Origin: an uncultured Pseudoxanthomonas sp.
Lineage (GTDB): Bacteria > Pseudomonadota > Gammaproteobacteria > Xanthomonadales > Xanthomonadaceae
Length of the DNA: 64,000 nucleotides
Direction of reading: 5' to 3'
Assembly: GCA_946479745.1 (NCBI GenBank)
Contig: CAMLGZ010000006.1
Location: 1-64,000, forward strand
How positions within the stretch are numbered: the stretch's first letter is position 1; the number at the start of each line of letters is the position of its first letter. Below are positions 44,478 through 54,201 of this stretch, piece after piece. The translations under genes were made by a program, and so were the position numbers. A model generated the notes under the pieces. The model had not been told where the DNA came from. It saw only the letters and a list, made by a program, of their open reading frames with translations, and searched no databases.

Positions 44478-46459
44478 GTTTGCGACACGGCCATCCGCGC
44501 CTGGCGCTCGCCCTGAGCATCGCCGGCATTCTGGCGATGCGCACCGCATGCGCGCAGCAGGCCGAGGCTGCTCCTGCGTACCGCGACCGGATCATCGCGC
44601 CGCAGAATCTGCAGACCTTGCCGCCGGACGAAGAAACCGCAGAAGACAGCAGCGGCCTGCCACGCTCCATCCACATCGAACTGCTGGCCAGCCGCAACGA
44701 GCGTGGCGACGACAACTACGATGAGCACGGCATTTCCGCAGGCGGTTATTGGGAAACCGCTTCCTGGGGCGCGTTCTCGTTGGACGCCACTCTGTTCGAC
44801 AGCGACCGCAAGCGTTTCGACGGACTGCAAGGCAATCAGGGCGGACTGGGCGGCGCGGCCACGCTGTGGCAACGCGATCTGTACGTGGATGGCGGCTGGC
44901 GCGTGAACAACGGACTGGGCGTATTGAACACGCCATCGACCCCGCTGCAGCGCAACCAGTACCGCTTCTATCTGCCCACCGTGGCCTTTGCGGGCGTCAG
45001 CAGCGAATGGCAGGACGACCGGCAGGGACTATTGGTGCAAGGCTCCTTCGGCCGCGCCGGCCTGTACAACGGCACCCGCATGGTGGGCTTCGAACTGGCC
45101 GACGGCGAAGCCGCATCGTTGGGTGCGCAAGGGCAATGGGCGCCGCAGTGGAGCGGCGCCGCATCGTTCCTGGGTACTCATGGCCGCATCGTGCCCGACG
45201 ATCGCGGCGAAGCGGTGTTCGAGCAGGGCGACACCCAAGCCCTCTACGCCGCCACCGCCTGGCAAGGCGAACGCGACAGCGTGCAGCTGAACCTGCTGGC
45301 CAGCGACAGCGACATCGGCAACGCCACGGGCGCGTGGATAGATGCCAGCGCGCGGCGCGGGCGCTATAGCCACAACTACGGCGGGTACCGGCTGCAGCCG
45401 GACCTTGCATGGGGCGCGCTGCCGATCAACAACGATATCCAGGGCGGTTATTACCGCATCGCCTATCAATACGCACGCTGGATCTGGAATGCCAGCGTGG
45501 ACCGGATCGAATCCATCTCCGGCGCCGGCTTCGACGGCACTTACGCTACCGGATACGCGCGTTACCAGGCCGACAGCACGCTCGGTTACGGCGCCAGCCT
45601 CAATCTGCGTCATTCCAGCAGCACCGCCCATAGCGCGCAGTTGTTCCTGGACAAGAACACCGCCTGGGGTCAGACCCGTGTGCAGATCGACCAGGCCGGC
45701 GCCGACGGCGATGCGGAAAGTTGGCAGGTCAGCGTGGATCAAGCGCTGCCCTTGCAGCAGGGCGCTCGCCTTTCGGCTTCTCTGGCCTATGGCGAACTGC
45801 ACTACGAAGACCAGGACGAAGCGACCCGCGCCGCCACGCTTTCGCTGTATGGCGGGCGCGACCTGAGTGAGCGCCTGTCGATCGACGGCAGCGCGCGCTG
45901 GACCCACGGCGACGGGGACGGCGCTGTGCGCGGTACCGATTTCAACCTGGGCCTGAACTGGCGTATGACTCCGCGCTGGTCGGTGAACGCGGCGCTGTAC
46001 CAGAGCACGGGCTCACAGCGCTCGCCCTTCATCCTGGATCCGCTGGTGACCGAAACCCCCTTCATCTCGTTGCCGCGCGACCGTTCGGTATTTCTGACCT
46101 TGCGCTATGAACGCAATGCCGGGCGGCCGCAGGCGGTGTTGGGCGGCAGCGCTGACGGCCCCAACGGTTCGGTGGCCGGCAGCCTGTTCTTGGACGAGAA
46201 CGGCGATGGCGTGCGCGCCGCCTCCGAACAACCCGCCGCCAACGTCACCGTGCTGCTGGACGGCCGCTATGCGATGCGAACCGACAGCCTGGGCAATTTC
46301 GAATTCCCACGGGTCGCCGCCGGGCCGCACCGCGTGACCGTGGTGCCGGACAATCTGCCGCTACCCTGGTATGTCGACGATAGGGCGGCCCAGCGCGTGA
46401 TCCAGGTGCTGGTCAGGCAGGCGGCGCGAGTCGACATAGGCGCGCGCAAGCAGCGCTGA
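44474..46459 (+). CDS. Usher-like outer-membrane beta-barrel with SdrD-B-type end
   Basis: A 661-residue outer-membrane protein: signal peptide ending ACA (about residue 27), a short acidic linker, then a long alternating-strand barrel with many aromatic girdle residues (WETASWGAFSLDATLFD, YYRIAYQYARWIWNASVDRI, FNLGLNWRMTPRWSVNAALYQ). The end is a small Ig-like domain GSLFLDENGDGVRAASEQPAANVTVLLDG, of the SdrD-B/carboxypeptidase-regulatory type seen at ends of some ushers. It is shorter than classical ushers (about 800-850) and the usual N-terminal usher domain is not evident. Probably the secretion pore of this cluster; the fit to ushers is inference. Confidence 0.72.
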   Translation: MSLRHGHPRLALALSIAGILAMRTACAQQAEAAPAYRDRIIAPQNLQTLPPDEETAEDSSGLPRSIHIELLASRNERGDDNYDEHGISAGGYWETASWGAFSLDATLFDSDRKRFDGLQGNQGGLGGAATLWQRDLYVDGGWRVNNGLGVLNTPSTPLQRNQYRFYLPTVAFAGVSSEWQDDRQGLLVQGSFGRAGLYNGTRMVGFELADGEAASLGAQGQWAPQWSGAASFLGTHGRIVPDDRGEAVFEQGDTQALYAATAWQGERDSVQLNLLASDSDIGNATGAWIDASARRGRYSHNYGGYRLQPDLAWGALPINNDIQGGYYRIAYQYARWIWNASVDRIESISGAGFDGTYATGYARYQADSTLGYGASLNLRHSSSTAHSAQLFLDKNTAWGQTRVQIDQAGADGDAESWQVSVDQALPLQQGARLSASLAYGELHYEDQDEATRAATLSLYGGRDLSERLSIDGSARWTHGDGDGAVRGTDFNLGLNWRMTPRWSVNAALYQSTGSQRSPFILDPLVTETPFISLPRDRSVFLTLRYERNAGRPQAVLGGSADGPNGSVAGSLFLDENGDGVRAASEQPAANVTVLLDGRYAMRTDSLGNFEFPRVAAGPHRVTVVPDNLPLPWYVDDRAAQRVIQVLVRQAARVDIGARKQR

Positions 46460-46498
46460 GCGGATTGGGCGCACCACCAGCCAGCGGCTGAGGCCAAT

Positions 46499-46527
46499 TT
46501 GCGCCTCACCACCCGCACCGCTATAAT
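46499..46527 (+). promoter_or_regulatory. rpsB promoter
   Basis: Perfect -10 TATAAT (46522-46527), 17-base spacer and a weak -35 TTGCGC (46499-46504). It would start transcription about 230 bases before rpsB. Confidence 0.62.
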
Positions 46528-46533
46528 TCCGCG

Positions 46534-46757
46534 GCTTTGTTGGGCCTGGCCCATCAGACCGCCCATGCCGGGCGACACCGGCAAATACACACCTGCTGCC
46601 ACAGCCCGTGCCGGGGTGCCTCGAGATTCCTTTGGAATCAAGGGGTTCGGACACGGAAGCCGCAGGGAGGCCCAACCCCGGAACCATCGCTCCGCCCGCG
46701 CTCAGCGGTCGGGCAACCGCCTTTACCCAAAGCTGGCGGCCGGTTCCCCATCAGGAG
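46534..46757 (+). promoter_or_regulatory. Long structured 5' leader of rpsB
   Basis: About 230 untranslated bases with hairpins such as GATTCC-TTT-GGAATC (46625-46639) and GCGGT/ACCGC (near 46707), ending in AGGAG at 46753-46757. In E. coli, S2 represses rpsB-tsf through a conserved 5' leader; this region is the natural candidate for the same control. No open frame is supported in 46460-46765. Confidence 0.5.
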
Positions 46758-46765
46758 TTACTGCA

Positions 46766-47632
46766 ATGCCCCAAGTCACCATGCGCCAGATGCTGGAAGC
46801 CGGCGTCCATTTCGGTCACCAGACCCGCTATTGGAATCCCAAGATGGCTCCGTACATCTTCGGCGCCCGCGGCAAGATCCACATCATCAACCTCGAGAAG
46901 ACCGTTCCGCTGTTCGCCGACGCGATGAACTTCATCTCCGGCATCGCCCAGAGGCGCGGCATCGTCCTGTTCCTGGGCACCAAGCGCAGCGCGCGCGAGC
47001 CGATGAAGGAAGAAGCCATCCGCAGCGGCCAGCCGTACATGACCCAGCGCTGGCTGGGCGGCACCCTGACCAACTTCGCCACGGTGAAGAAGTCGGTGGC
47101 GCGCCTGAAGGAACTGGAAGCCGGCGAAACCGACGGCACCTTCGACAAGCTGGTCAAGCACGAAGTGCTGGGCCTGCGCCGCGAGCGCGAGAAGCTGTTC
47201 GCTTCGCTGGGCGGCATCAAGGACATGAATCGTCTGCCCGACGCGCTGTTCGTGATCGACATCGGCCATGAAGACATCGCCATCAAGGAAGCCAAGAAGC
47301 TCGGCATCCCGGTGATCGCCGTGGTCGACAGCAACTACGACCCGGCCCTGGTCGACTACCCGATCCCGGGCAACGACGACGCCATCCGCGCCGTGCAGCT
47401 GTACGCACGCGCCGCTGCCGACGCCGTGCTGGAAGGCAAGGCCGCCGCTCCCAATTCGGCCTCCGTGCGCGAAGAAGAGTTCGTGGAGCTGGGCGCCGAC
47501 GGCAAGCCGACCAAGGCCCCGCGCGGCCGCGCGCCGGCCAAGAAGGCCGCCGCTCCGGCCGCTGAAGGTCTGGCCCGCGCCGAAGCCGAAGTGGCAGAGA
47601 ACGAAGCCGCCGACAAGCAGGCCGCCGAGTAA
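46766..47632 (+). CDS. rpsB: 30S ribosomal protein S2
   Basis: A 288-residue S2: [40 protein letters not shown] and [26 protein letters not shown] end ([21 protein letters not shown]). After the conserved core it has an Ala/Lys/Glu-rich tail of about 45 residues ([13 protein letters not shown]...), longer than E. coli S2 (241). AGGAG lies 8 bases before the ATG. Confidence 0.98.
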   Translation: MPQVTMRQMLEAGVHFGHQTRYWNPKMAPYIFGARGKIHIINLEKTVPLFADAMNFISGIAQRRGIVLFLGTKRSAREPMKEEAIRSGQPYMTQRWLGGTLTNFATVKKSVARLKELEAGETDGTFDKLVKHEVLGLRREREKLFASLGGIKDMNRLPDALFVIDIGHEDIAIKEAKKLGIPVIAVVDSNYDPALVDYPIPGNDDAIRAVQLYARAAADAVLEGKAAAPNSASVREEEFVELGADGKPTKAPRGRAPAKKAAAPAAEGLARAEAEVAENEAADKQAAE

Positions 47633-47681
47633 TCACGGCGCAATGCGGCCGCGCCAGAATGCGCGGCTGCATTACCTATCC

Positions 47682-47774
47682 ATAGGGCGGGCCCCGGCCC
47701 GCCATTGTTTCAACGATGGCCGGCTTCGAATTGGCCGGCTATTTCATAACGGCGGGCCTGGGCCCGCCCTACGC
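47682..47774. repeat. Inverted GGGCGGGCCC elements between rpsB and tsf
   Basis: ATAGGGCGGGCCCCGGCCCGCC (two small palindromes, from 47682) and its inverse GGCGGGCCTGGGCCCGCCCTA (to 47774) flank about 45 bases. They lie within the rpsB-tsf transcript and may lower read-through to tsf. Confidence 0.72.
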
Positions 47775-47790
47775 ATATCGAGGTAATTCC

Positions 47791-48669
<879 letters not shown>

Positions 48670-48691
48670 GCGCCGACTTCCCGCAGAAAAC

Positions 48692-48722
48692 AAAAAAGCC
48701 GCGGAATACGCGGCTTTTTTGT
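48692..48722 (+). terminator. Rho-independent terminator of rpsB-tsf
   Basis: AAAAAAGCCGCG-GAATA-CGCGGCTTTTTT, symmetric, so it could work in both directions; 25 bases after the tsf stop. Confidence 0.95.
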
Positions 48723-48727
48723 TGGCC

Positions 48728-48834
48728 GTAGGTCGGGGCTACGCCCCCGACACAAGAGCCATGCACATAACCGCAAATCAGGGCCGGCATGGACTTATGG
48801 CAAACATCGCGTCGGGGGCGTAGCCCCGACCTGC
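48728..48834. repeat. GTAG-headed inverted repeat pair
   Basis: GTAGGTCGGGGCTACGCCCC (48728-48751) and its inverse GGGGCGTAGCCCCGACCTGC (48811-48834) flank 59 bases between tsf and the convergent AIM24-like gene; the right arm ends one base before that gene's stop codon. Confidence 0.88.
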
Positions 48835-48835
48835 T

Positions 48836-49531
48836 TCATTCCTTGGCCTGGAACACCACTTCCTCGTAAGGCTGAACCACTACCCAGCCCTCGCCGGCGA
48901 ACTTCAACTGCACGCTTTCGCCCGAGCCGCGGCCCAATAGCGTGCCCAGGGAAATATCGGTGACGATTTCCGGGGTCAGGCCGCCGGACCAGGCGACGGT
49001 GGCATTGGGGTCGGTGAATACCGGGCCGGTCTGTGCGCTCACGGGAAGGGTCAATGGTTCGTAATGCGAGGTGATGGCAACGATGCCGCTGCCGCTCAGG
49101 CGCACATTGAAGAGACCGCCGGAGAGCATGCCGGCAACCTTGCGCATCATGGTGATCTTGCTTTCAATGCCCGACTCGACCGCCAGCACGTCGTTGCCGT
49201 TGACGAAAATGGCTTCGCCGGCCAGGCGCAGCAGGGTGATCTTCTTGCCGGCGTCGGCTAGGTACACGCGGCCCTCGCCTTCCACTTTCATCAGCTGCAT
49301 GCCTTCGCCGCTTACCATTTTCTTCAGCAGATTGCCCAGGCCCTGCTCCATGATGCCCTGACGGGTGAACTTCACGTTGCCCTTGCGCGCCACCATGGAC
49401 CCGGCCTTGGCCCAGACCAGGCCGTTCAGGCGCACCTCTAGCATGTGCGAACTCTCCAGTTCGAAAGCATCGCTGCTTACGTCTTTTTCCTTCGACGACG
49501 CCAGGAATTCCTGCAGGGTACGTACACTCAT
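48836..49531 (-). CDS. AIM24/TIGR00266-family protein
   Basis: A 231-residue protein of the AIM24 family (YwlF/TIGR00266-like, tandem beta-strand repeats). Visible are ESSHMLEVRLNGLVWAKAGSMVA near the N-terminus, then alternating Gly-rich strands such as VYLADAGKKITLLRL and LSGGLFNVRLSGSG. In bacteria the role is unknown; yeast AIM24 is a mitochondrial inner-membrane factor. The ATG at 49531 has AAGGAG upstream; a start 30 bases earlier is less likely. It interrupts the usual tsf-pyrH order on the opposite strand. Confidence 0.82.
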   Translation of the reverse strand: MSVRTLQEFLASSKEKDVSSDAFELESSHMLEVRLNGLVWAKAGSMVARKGNVKFTRQGIMEQGLGNLLKKMVSGEGMQLMKVEGEGRVYLADAGKKITLLRLAGEAIFVNGNDVLAVESGIESKITMMRKVAGMLSGGLFNVRLSGSGIVAITSHYEPLTLPVSAQTGPVFTDPNATVAWSGGLTPEIVTDISLGTLLGRGSGESVQLKFAGEGWVVVQPYEEVVFQAKE

Positions 49532-49608
49532 ATCGGCTCCTTGATGATGGACGGGCGACAATTCGCCACGGGCGCCATAATAAATGTTTCCCGTCCTGGA
49601 GCCCGGCC

Positions 49609-49986
49609 ATGTCCGGCATCGTCCGCATTCCGCACCACACCACGGGCAGCACGCCGGAAGCCGTGGCCAGCGAGCGTCTGGTCGCGGGAACGCCCACGCA
49701 GACGGTTGCCAACGCCTACTCGGATGCGGGCAATGCCTTCCATTGCGGCCTCTGGGAAGGCGGGGTGGGCGCGTGGCGCGTCAGCTATTCCGAGCACGAG
49801 TTCTGCCATCTGCTGACCGGACGCGTGCGGCTGCTTGGCGACGATGGCAGCGAGATCACGCTGCAGACGGGCGACAGTTTCGTCATACCCGCCGGTTTCG
49901 AAGGCGTATGGGAAGTATTGGAACCCGCGCGCAAACTCTATGCGGTGTACGAACCCAAACCTGACGATGGACATGCGCTCGGCTAG
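49609..49986 (+). CDS. Cupin-domain protein (DUF861/cupin_3)
   Basis: A 125-residue single cupin. The barrel motifs are FHCGLWEGGVGAWRVSYSEHEFCHLLTGRVRLLG and GDSFVIPAGFEGVWEVLE, with His and Glu in the first motif as possible metal ligands. Related to ethanolamine/ureidoglycine-type cupins; substrate unknown. It is divergent from the AIM24-like gene and ends 36 bases before pyrH. Confidence 0.85.
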   Translation: MSGIVRIPHHTTGSTPEAVASERLVAGTPTQTVANAYSDAGNAFHCGLWEGGVGAWRVSYSEHEFCHLLTGRVRLLGDDGSEITLQTGDSFVIPAGFEGVWEVLEPARKLYAVYEPKPDDGHALG

Positions 49987-49989
49987 AAT
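49961..49989 (+). promoter_or_regulatory. Possible promoter of pyrH
   Basis: -35 CTGACG (49961-49966), 17-base spacer, -10 TAGAAT (49984-49989), 33 bases before the pyrH ATG and overlapping the 3' end of the cupin gene. Confidence 0.42.
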
Positions 49990-50022
49990 AAGCGCGCCGA
50001 CACCCCACGCCCAGAGGCATTC

Positions 50023-50748
50023 ATGACCGCTCCCCTCGCCTATCGCCGCATCCTGCTTAAACTTTCCGGCGAGGCTTTGATGGGAGCCGAAGATTATGGA
50101 ATCGACCCGGCGGTGATCGGGCGCATCGCCCGCGAGATCATCGAAGCGCGCGAAGCGGGCGCCGAGATAGGCCTGGTGATCGGCGGCGGCAACATCTTCC
50201 GCGGCGCCGGTTTGGCCGCCAGCGGCATGGACCGGGTCACCGGCGACCAGATGGGCATGCTGGCCACGGTGATCAACGCGCTGGCCATGCAGGACGCCCT
50301 GGAAAAACTCGGCGCGCGCGTGCGGGTCATGAGCGCGCTGAAGATCAACGACGTATGCGAGGACTACATCCGCCGACGCGCCGTGCGCCATCTGGAAAAG
50401 GGCCGCATCGCCATCTTCGCCGCCGGTACCGGCAATCCGTTCTTCACCACCGACTCGGGCGCGGCCTTGCGCGCGATCGAAATCGGCGCGGACCTTCTGC
50501 TGAAAGCGACCAAGGTCGATGGCGTCTACGACAAGGACCCGGGCAAGTTCCCCGATGCCGTGCGTTTCGACCAGCTGACCTACGACGAAGTCCTGAGCCG
50601 CGACCTGCAGGTCATGGATACCGCTGCTTTCGCCCTGTGCCGCGACAGCGACGTGCCGTTGCGCATCTACGATCTGTCGGTGCCGGGCAACCTGATGCGC
50701 ATTCTGCGCGGCGAGAACATCGGCACGCTGGTGAAGGGCCGTAGCTGA
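50023..50748 (+). CDS. pyrH: UMP kinase
   Basis: A 241-residue amino-acid-kinase-fold enzyme that phosphorylates UMP to UDP. Motifs: [64 protein letters not shown] and [13 protein letters not shown]. Length equals that of E. coli PyrH. Normally followed directly by frr; here a CDF transporter gene and a repeat lie between. Confidence 0.97.
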   Translation: MTAPLAYRRILLKLSGEALMGAEDYGIDPAVIGRIAREIIEAREAGAEIGLVIGGGNIFRGAGLAASGMDRVTGDQMGMLATVINALAMQDALEKLGARVRVMSALKINDVCEDYIRRRAVRHLEKGRIAIFAAGTGNPFFTTDSGAALRAIEIGADLLLKATKVDGVYDKDPGKFPDAVRFDQLTYDEVLSRDLQVMDTAAFALCRDSDVPLRIYDLSVPGNLMRILRGENIGTLVKGRS

Positions 50749-50772
50749 AGCTGGAATCGCGAACCAGGAATG

Positions 50773-50895
50773 TCTTGCTTTGCCCCCTTTGGAAAAGGGG
50801 GCTACGGGGGATTTGCTTTTGATCTTGATCCAGAAACAAGCAAAAGCAAAAACAAATCCCCCTCAATCCCCCTTTTTCAAAGGGGGAGGCAAGAA
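50773..50895. repeat. MITE-like inverted repeat with CCCCCTTT arms
   Basis: Left arm TCTTGCTTTGCCCCCTTTGG continuing with GGCTACGGGGGATTTGC (to 50817), right arm GCAAAAACAAATCCCCCTC continuing through CAAAGGGGGAGGCAAGA (to 50893). The arms are about 45 bases each and imperfect. No coding content. It separates pyrH from the CDF gene. Confidence 0.8.
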
Positions 50896-50960
50896 AAAAG
50901 CAGAAGCCTTGCTCCTTGATGTAATTGTGTCCGCCACTCCGCATTGGCCACGCTAACGGC

Positions 50961-51875
50961 ATGGCACACACCCACGCTCCGCACCTTCCCCACGGCTCTG
51001 CCACGCGCGCGTTCGGCTGGGCGATCGTAATCAATCTGGCTTATACGGCCCTGGAAGCCGGCTACGGTTTCCACACCAATTCGCTGGCCCTGCTTTCCGA
51101 TGCCCTGCATAACCTGGGGGATGTGCTGGGGCTGGGCCTGGCCTGGGCGGCTGCCAAACTGGCGCAACGTCCGCCCACTCAGAGCCATACCTATGGATGG
51201 CGCCGCGCCACCCTGTTGTCGCCGCTGGCCAATTCCATCCTGCTGATGGTGTTCTCCGGGGCCCTGGGCTGGGAAGCCATACGGCGCTTCAGCGCGCCGC
51301 CTTCCATCCCCGCCACACCGGTGATGGTGGTCGCAGGAATAGGAATTTTCGTGAATCTGGGCGCAGCGTGGCTGCTGCGCGACGGGCATGGGCACGACTT
51401 GAACAAGCGCGGCGCATTCCTGCATCTGATAGCCGATGCGGCAGTCTCGCTGGCGGCGGTCTTGGCGGGCGCGGGCATGCTGGTGTTCGGATGGGCCTGG
51501 CTGGATCCGGCCATTGCCCTGCTGGTGGGCGTGGTGATTGCGGTCGGCACCTTCGGCCTGCTGCGCGACAGCTTCAATGCGGCGATGGACGCGGTGCCGG
51601 CCAATATCGACCAGACCGAAGTGCAGGCTTTCCTCCTGTCCCAACCCGGCGTGAAGGCGGTCCACCACCTGCACATCTGGCCGCTGGGCGCGAACGAGAT
51701 CGCCCTCACCGCGCACCTGGTGCGTCCGGAAGACCGGGACCACGACGCTTTCATCGACGCCACCACGCATGCGCTGGACCACCGTTTCGGCATCAATCAC
51801 GCCACCTTGCAGATCGAGCGCGGCATGGCCTGCGGGCACGACCTGCACGATGCCGCGCCGCATCATTCGCATTGA
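50961..51875 (+). CDS. Cation diffusion facilitator (zinc/cobalt efflux)
   Basis: A 304-residue CDF transporter with about six transmembrane helices. The metal site residues of the family are present in helices II and V: SLALLSDALHNLGDVLG (Asp/His/Asp) and GAFLHLIADAAVSLAAV (His/Asp). The C-terminal cytoplasmic domain contains VKAVHHLHIWPLGANEIALTAHL. His-rich tails at both ends (MAHTHAPHLPHG, HDAAPHHSH) may sense metal. Similar to ZitB/CzcD; exact metal is not certain. The ATG at 50961 was chosen over a GTG 36 bases upstream. Confidence 0.9.
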   Translation: MAHTHAPHLPHGSATRAFGWAIVINLAYTALEAGYGFHTNSLALLSDALHNLGDVLGLGLAWAAAKLAQRPPTQSHTYGWRRATLLSPLANSILLMVFSGALGWEAIRRFSAPPSIPATPVMVVAGIGIFVNLGAAWLLRDGHGHDLNKRGAFLHLIADAAVSLAAVLAGAGMLVFGWAWLDPAIALLVGVVIAVGTFGLLRDSFNAAMDAVPANIDQTEVQAFLLSQPGVKAVHHLHIWPLGANEIALTAHLVRPEDRDHDAFIDATTHALDHRFGINHATLQIERGMACGHDLHDAAPHHSH

Positions 51876-51928
51876 CCACGGCGGGCCGGCCGCCCTCCAA
51901 CCCCAACCGGTCCAGCAGTCAAACCCCG

Positions 51929-51934
51929 TATAAT
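51929..51934 (+). promoter_or_regulatory. -10 element upstream of frr
   Basis: TATAAT exactly at 51929-51934, 34 bases before the frr ATG; no good -35 at the proper spacing, so activity is uncertain. Confidence 0.38.
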
Positions 51935-51968
51935 CAGGGGTTCGTAGAAACTGCTATGGAATCCGGCG

Positions 51969-52526
51969 ATGCTCAACGAAATCAAGAAAGACGCCCAGGC
52001 ACGCATGGCCAAGAGCATCGAGGCGCTGCGTCACGACCTGACCAAACTGCGCACCGGCCGCGCCACCACTGCGCTGGTCGATCATTTGAAGGTCAACTAC
52101 TACGGTTCCGACATGCCGCTGACCCAGGTCGCCAGCGTGGCGGTGACCGATGCGCGTTCGCTCACGATCAGCCCGTGGGAAAAACAGATGGTCTCGGCGG
52201 TGGAAAAAGCGATCCTGGCCTCGGACCTGGGGCTGACCCCCAATACCGCCGGGACGGTGATCCGCATCAATATCCCTGCGCTGACCGAAGAACGCCGCCG
52301 CGACCTGTCCAAGCACGTGCATGGCGAAGGCGAGAACTCCAAGATCGCCATCCGCAACATCCGTCGCGACGCCAACCAGCAGGTCAAGGATCTGTTGAAG
52401 GAAAAGGAAATCACCGAGGACGAGGAACGCCAGACCCAGGACGAGATCCAGAAAATCACCGACAAGGCGATCAAGGATGTCGATGAAGTGGTGAAGGCGA
52501 AAGAACAGGAACTGATGTCCGTCTGA
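51969..52526 (+). CDS. frr: Ribosome recycling factor
   Basis: A 185-residue factor that splits post-termination ribosomes with EF-G. Conserved features: [61 protein letters not shown] and the C-terminal coiled coil. Same length as E. coli RRF. First gene of the long frr-uppS-cdsA-dxr-rseP-bamA run. Confidence 0.98.
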   Translation: MLNEIKKDAQARMAKSIEALRHDLTKLRTGRATTALVDHLKVNYYGSDMPLTQVASVAVTDARSLTISPWEKQMVSAVEKAILASDLGLTPNTAGTVIRINIPALTEERRRDLSKHVHGEGENSKIAIRNIRRDANQQVKDLLKEKEITEDEERQTQDEIQKITDKAIKDVDEVVKAKEQELMSV

Positions 52527-52542
52527 CGCAGTCGCATATCCG

Positions 52543-53319
52543 ATGACTGCCATGCCGCCCGCGCCCACTCCCGTCCCTGCTCCCGTGCCGCGACACCTCG
52601 CCGTCATCATGGACGGCAACGGACGTTGGGCGGAGCGCCGCCGGCGTCCGCGCATCATCGGCCATCGCGCCGGCGCGCGCGCAGTCAACGTATGCATCGA
52701 TTTCTGCCTCGAACGAGGCGTGCGCGCACTGACCCTGTTCGCCTTCTCCAGCGAAAACTGGGGGCGTCCGCAGGAAGAAGTGGGCGCGTTGATGAAGCTT
52801 TTCATGAATGCGCTGGACCGCGAAGTCGAAGAACTGGACCGCCGCGGCGTGCGCGTGCGTTTCATCGGCGAACGCGAGCGCTTCTCCCCGGCTATCCGCG
52901 AACGCATGGACGCCGCAGAAAACCAGACCCGCGGAAACCAGCGGCTGGACCTGGTCATCGCCGCCAGCTACGGCGGACGCCAGGACATCGTCGCCGCTGC
53001 GCGCGCACTGGCCGCCGACGTCTCCGCAGGCCGGCTGCGCGTCGAAGACATCGACGAAGCGGCGGTTGCGGCAAGAATGGAACTGTCCGACCTGCCGCCG
53101 CCCGATCTTTTCATCCGTACCGGCGGCGACCACCGTATCAGCAACTTCCTGCTGTGGCAGTTGGCCTATACCGAACTGTGGTTCACCGAACTCCTCTGGC
53201 CGGAACTGGATGCCGCCACCCTGCAATCGGCCATCGACGATTACGCGCGCCGCGAGCGTCGTTTCGGGCTGACCAGCGCACAGGTGGCCGACGCCACCAC
53301 GGAGCAATCACCCGCATGA
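52543..53319 (+). CDS. uppS: Undecaprenyl diphosphate synthase
   Basis: A 258-residue cis-prenyltransferase making the C55 carrier lipid for cell wall and LPS. The active-site AVIMDGNGRWAERR holds the catalytic Asp; further conserved LTLFAFSSENWGRP and LFIRTGGDHRISNFLLWQLAYTEL. The N-terminus has an extra Pro-rich stretch (MPPAPTPVPAPVP). It ends in an ATGA overlap with cdsA. Confidence 0.97.
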   Translation: MTAMPPAPTPVPAPVPRHLAVIMDGNGRWAERRRRPRIIGHRAGARAVNVCIDFCLERGVRALTLFAFSSENWGRPQEEVGALMKLFMNALDREVEELDRRGVRVRFIGERERFSPAIRERMDAAENQTRGNQRLDLVIAASYGGRQDIVAAARALAADVSAGRLRVEDIDEAAVAARMELSDLPPPDLFIRTGGDHRISNFLLWQLAYTELWFTELLWPELDAATLQSAIDDYARRERRFGLTSAQVADATTEQSPA

Positions 53320-54200
53320 CCAGAACCCGAATCATCGCCGCGCTGGTCATGGCGCCCGTCGCTATCGCCGCGATCCTTCTCCTGCCCACGCAATGGTTGT
53401 CCGCGGCCGTGGCGCTGGTATTTCTGATCGGGCTGTGGGAGTGGTTCAAGCTGGCGGAAATCGACGACACCTTGTCGCGCACCCTGCTGCTGATAGCGAA
53501 CCTGATGCTGATGGTGCTGCTGTTGTGGGCGTCGCGCACGGGGTCCGGGCTATCGCCGGCGCTTTTCCAGATCGTGGTCCTGGCCGGGGTCGGCTGGTGG
53601 TTCCTGTCCCTGCTGTGGCTGCGGTTCTTCAACTTCGCCTCCGACCACGAGACCTACGCCCGGGTCTTCAAGCTGGCCGCCGGCACGCTTGCGGTGATCC
53701 CGGCCTGGTGCGCGCTTTGCCTGATCCACTCCGACAACTTCCAGACGCCCGCCGCCGACAGCGTCGACAACCTGCGCGGCCATCTGTGGCTGCTTGCGGC
53801 ATTGGTCATCGTGTGGGCCGCCGATAGCGGCGCGTATTTCGTTGGCCGTCATTTCGGCGGCAGATTGTTCGGAAACCGCAAACTCGCCCCGCGCATCAGC
53901 CCCAACAAGACCATCGAAGGTCTGTTGGGAGGGTTGCTGGCCGGCGTCGCGGCGGGGCTTGTGTTCGCGGCGGTCGCCGGGCTGGCACCGTCTCAGGTTC
54001 CGGCCTTCATCGCGGTCGCCACCGTCACGGTCTTGTTCTCGGTGGTGGGCGATCTGTTCGAGAGCCTGCTCAAGCGGCACGTCGGCGCCAAGGATTCGGG
54101 CAATCTGATTCCGGGGCACGGCGGCATTCTGGATCGCCTGGATGGCGTGCTGGCGGCTTTGCCGATCTTCGCGCTGGGCAAGGAACTGTTCGGTTTCTGA
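53316..54200 (+). CDS. cdsA: Phosphatidate cytidylyltransferase
   Basis: A 294-residue inner-membrane enzyme making CDP-diacylglycerol, the branch point for phospholipids. About seven transmembrane helices, and the family signature near the C-terminus: [20 protein letters not shown] then [14 protein letters not shown] at 53316 overlaps the uppS stop; the open frame upstream of it is a shadow of uppS. Confidence 0.96.
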   Translation: MTRTRIIAALVMAPVAIAAILLLPTQWLSAAVALVFLIGLWEWFKLAEIDDTLSRTLLLIANLMLMVLLLWASRTGSGLSPALFQIVVLAGVGWWFLSLLWLRFFNFASDHETYARVFKLAAGTLAVIPAWCALCLIHSDNFQTPAADSVDNLRGHLWLLAALVIVWAADSGAYFVGRHFGGRLFGNRKLAPRISPNKTIEGLLGGLLAGVAAGLVFAAVAGLAPSQVPAFIAVATVTVLFSVVGDLFESLLKRHVGAKDSGNLIPGHGGILDRLDGVLAALPIFALGKELFGF

Positions 54201-54201
54201 C

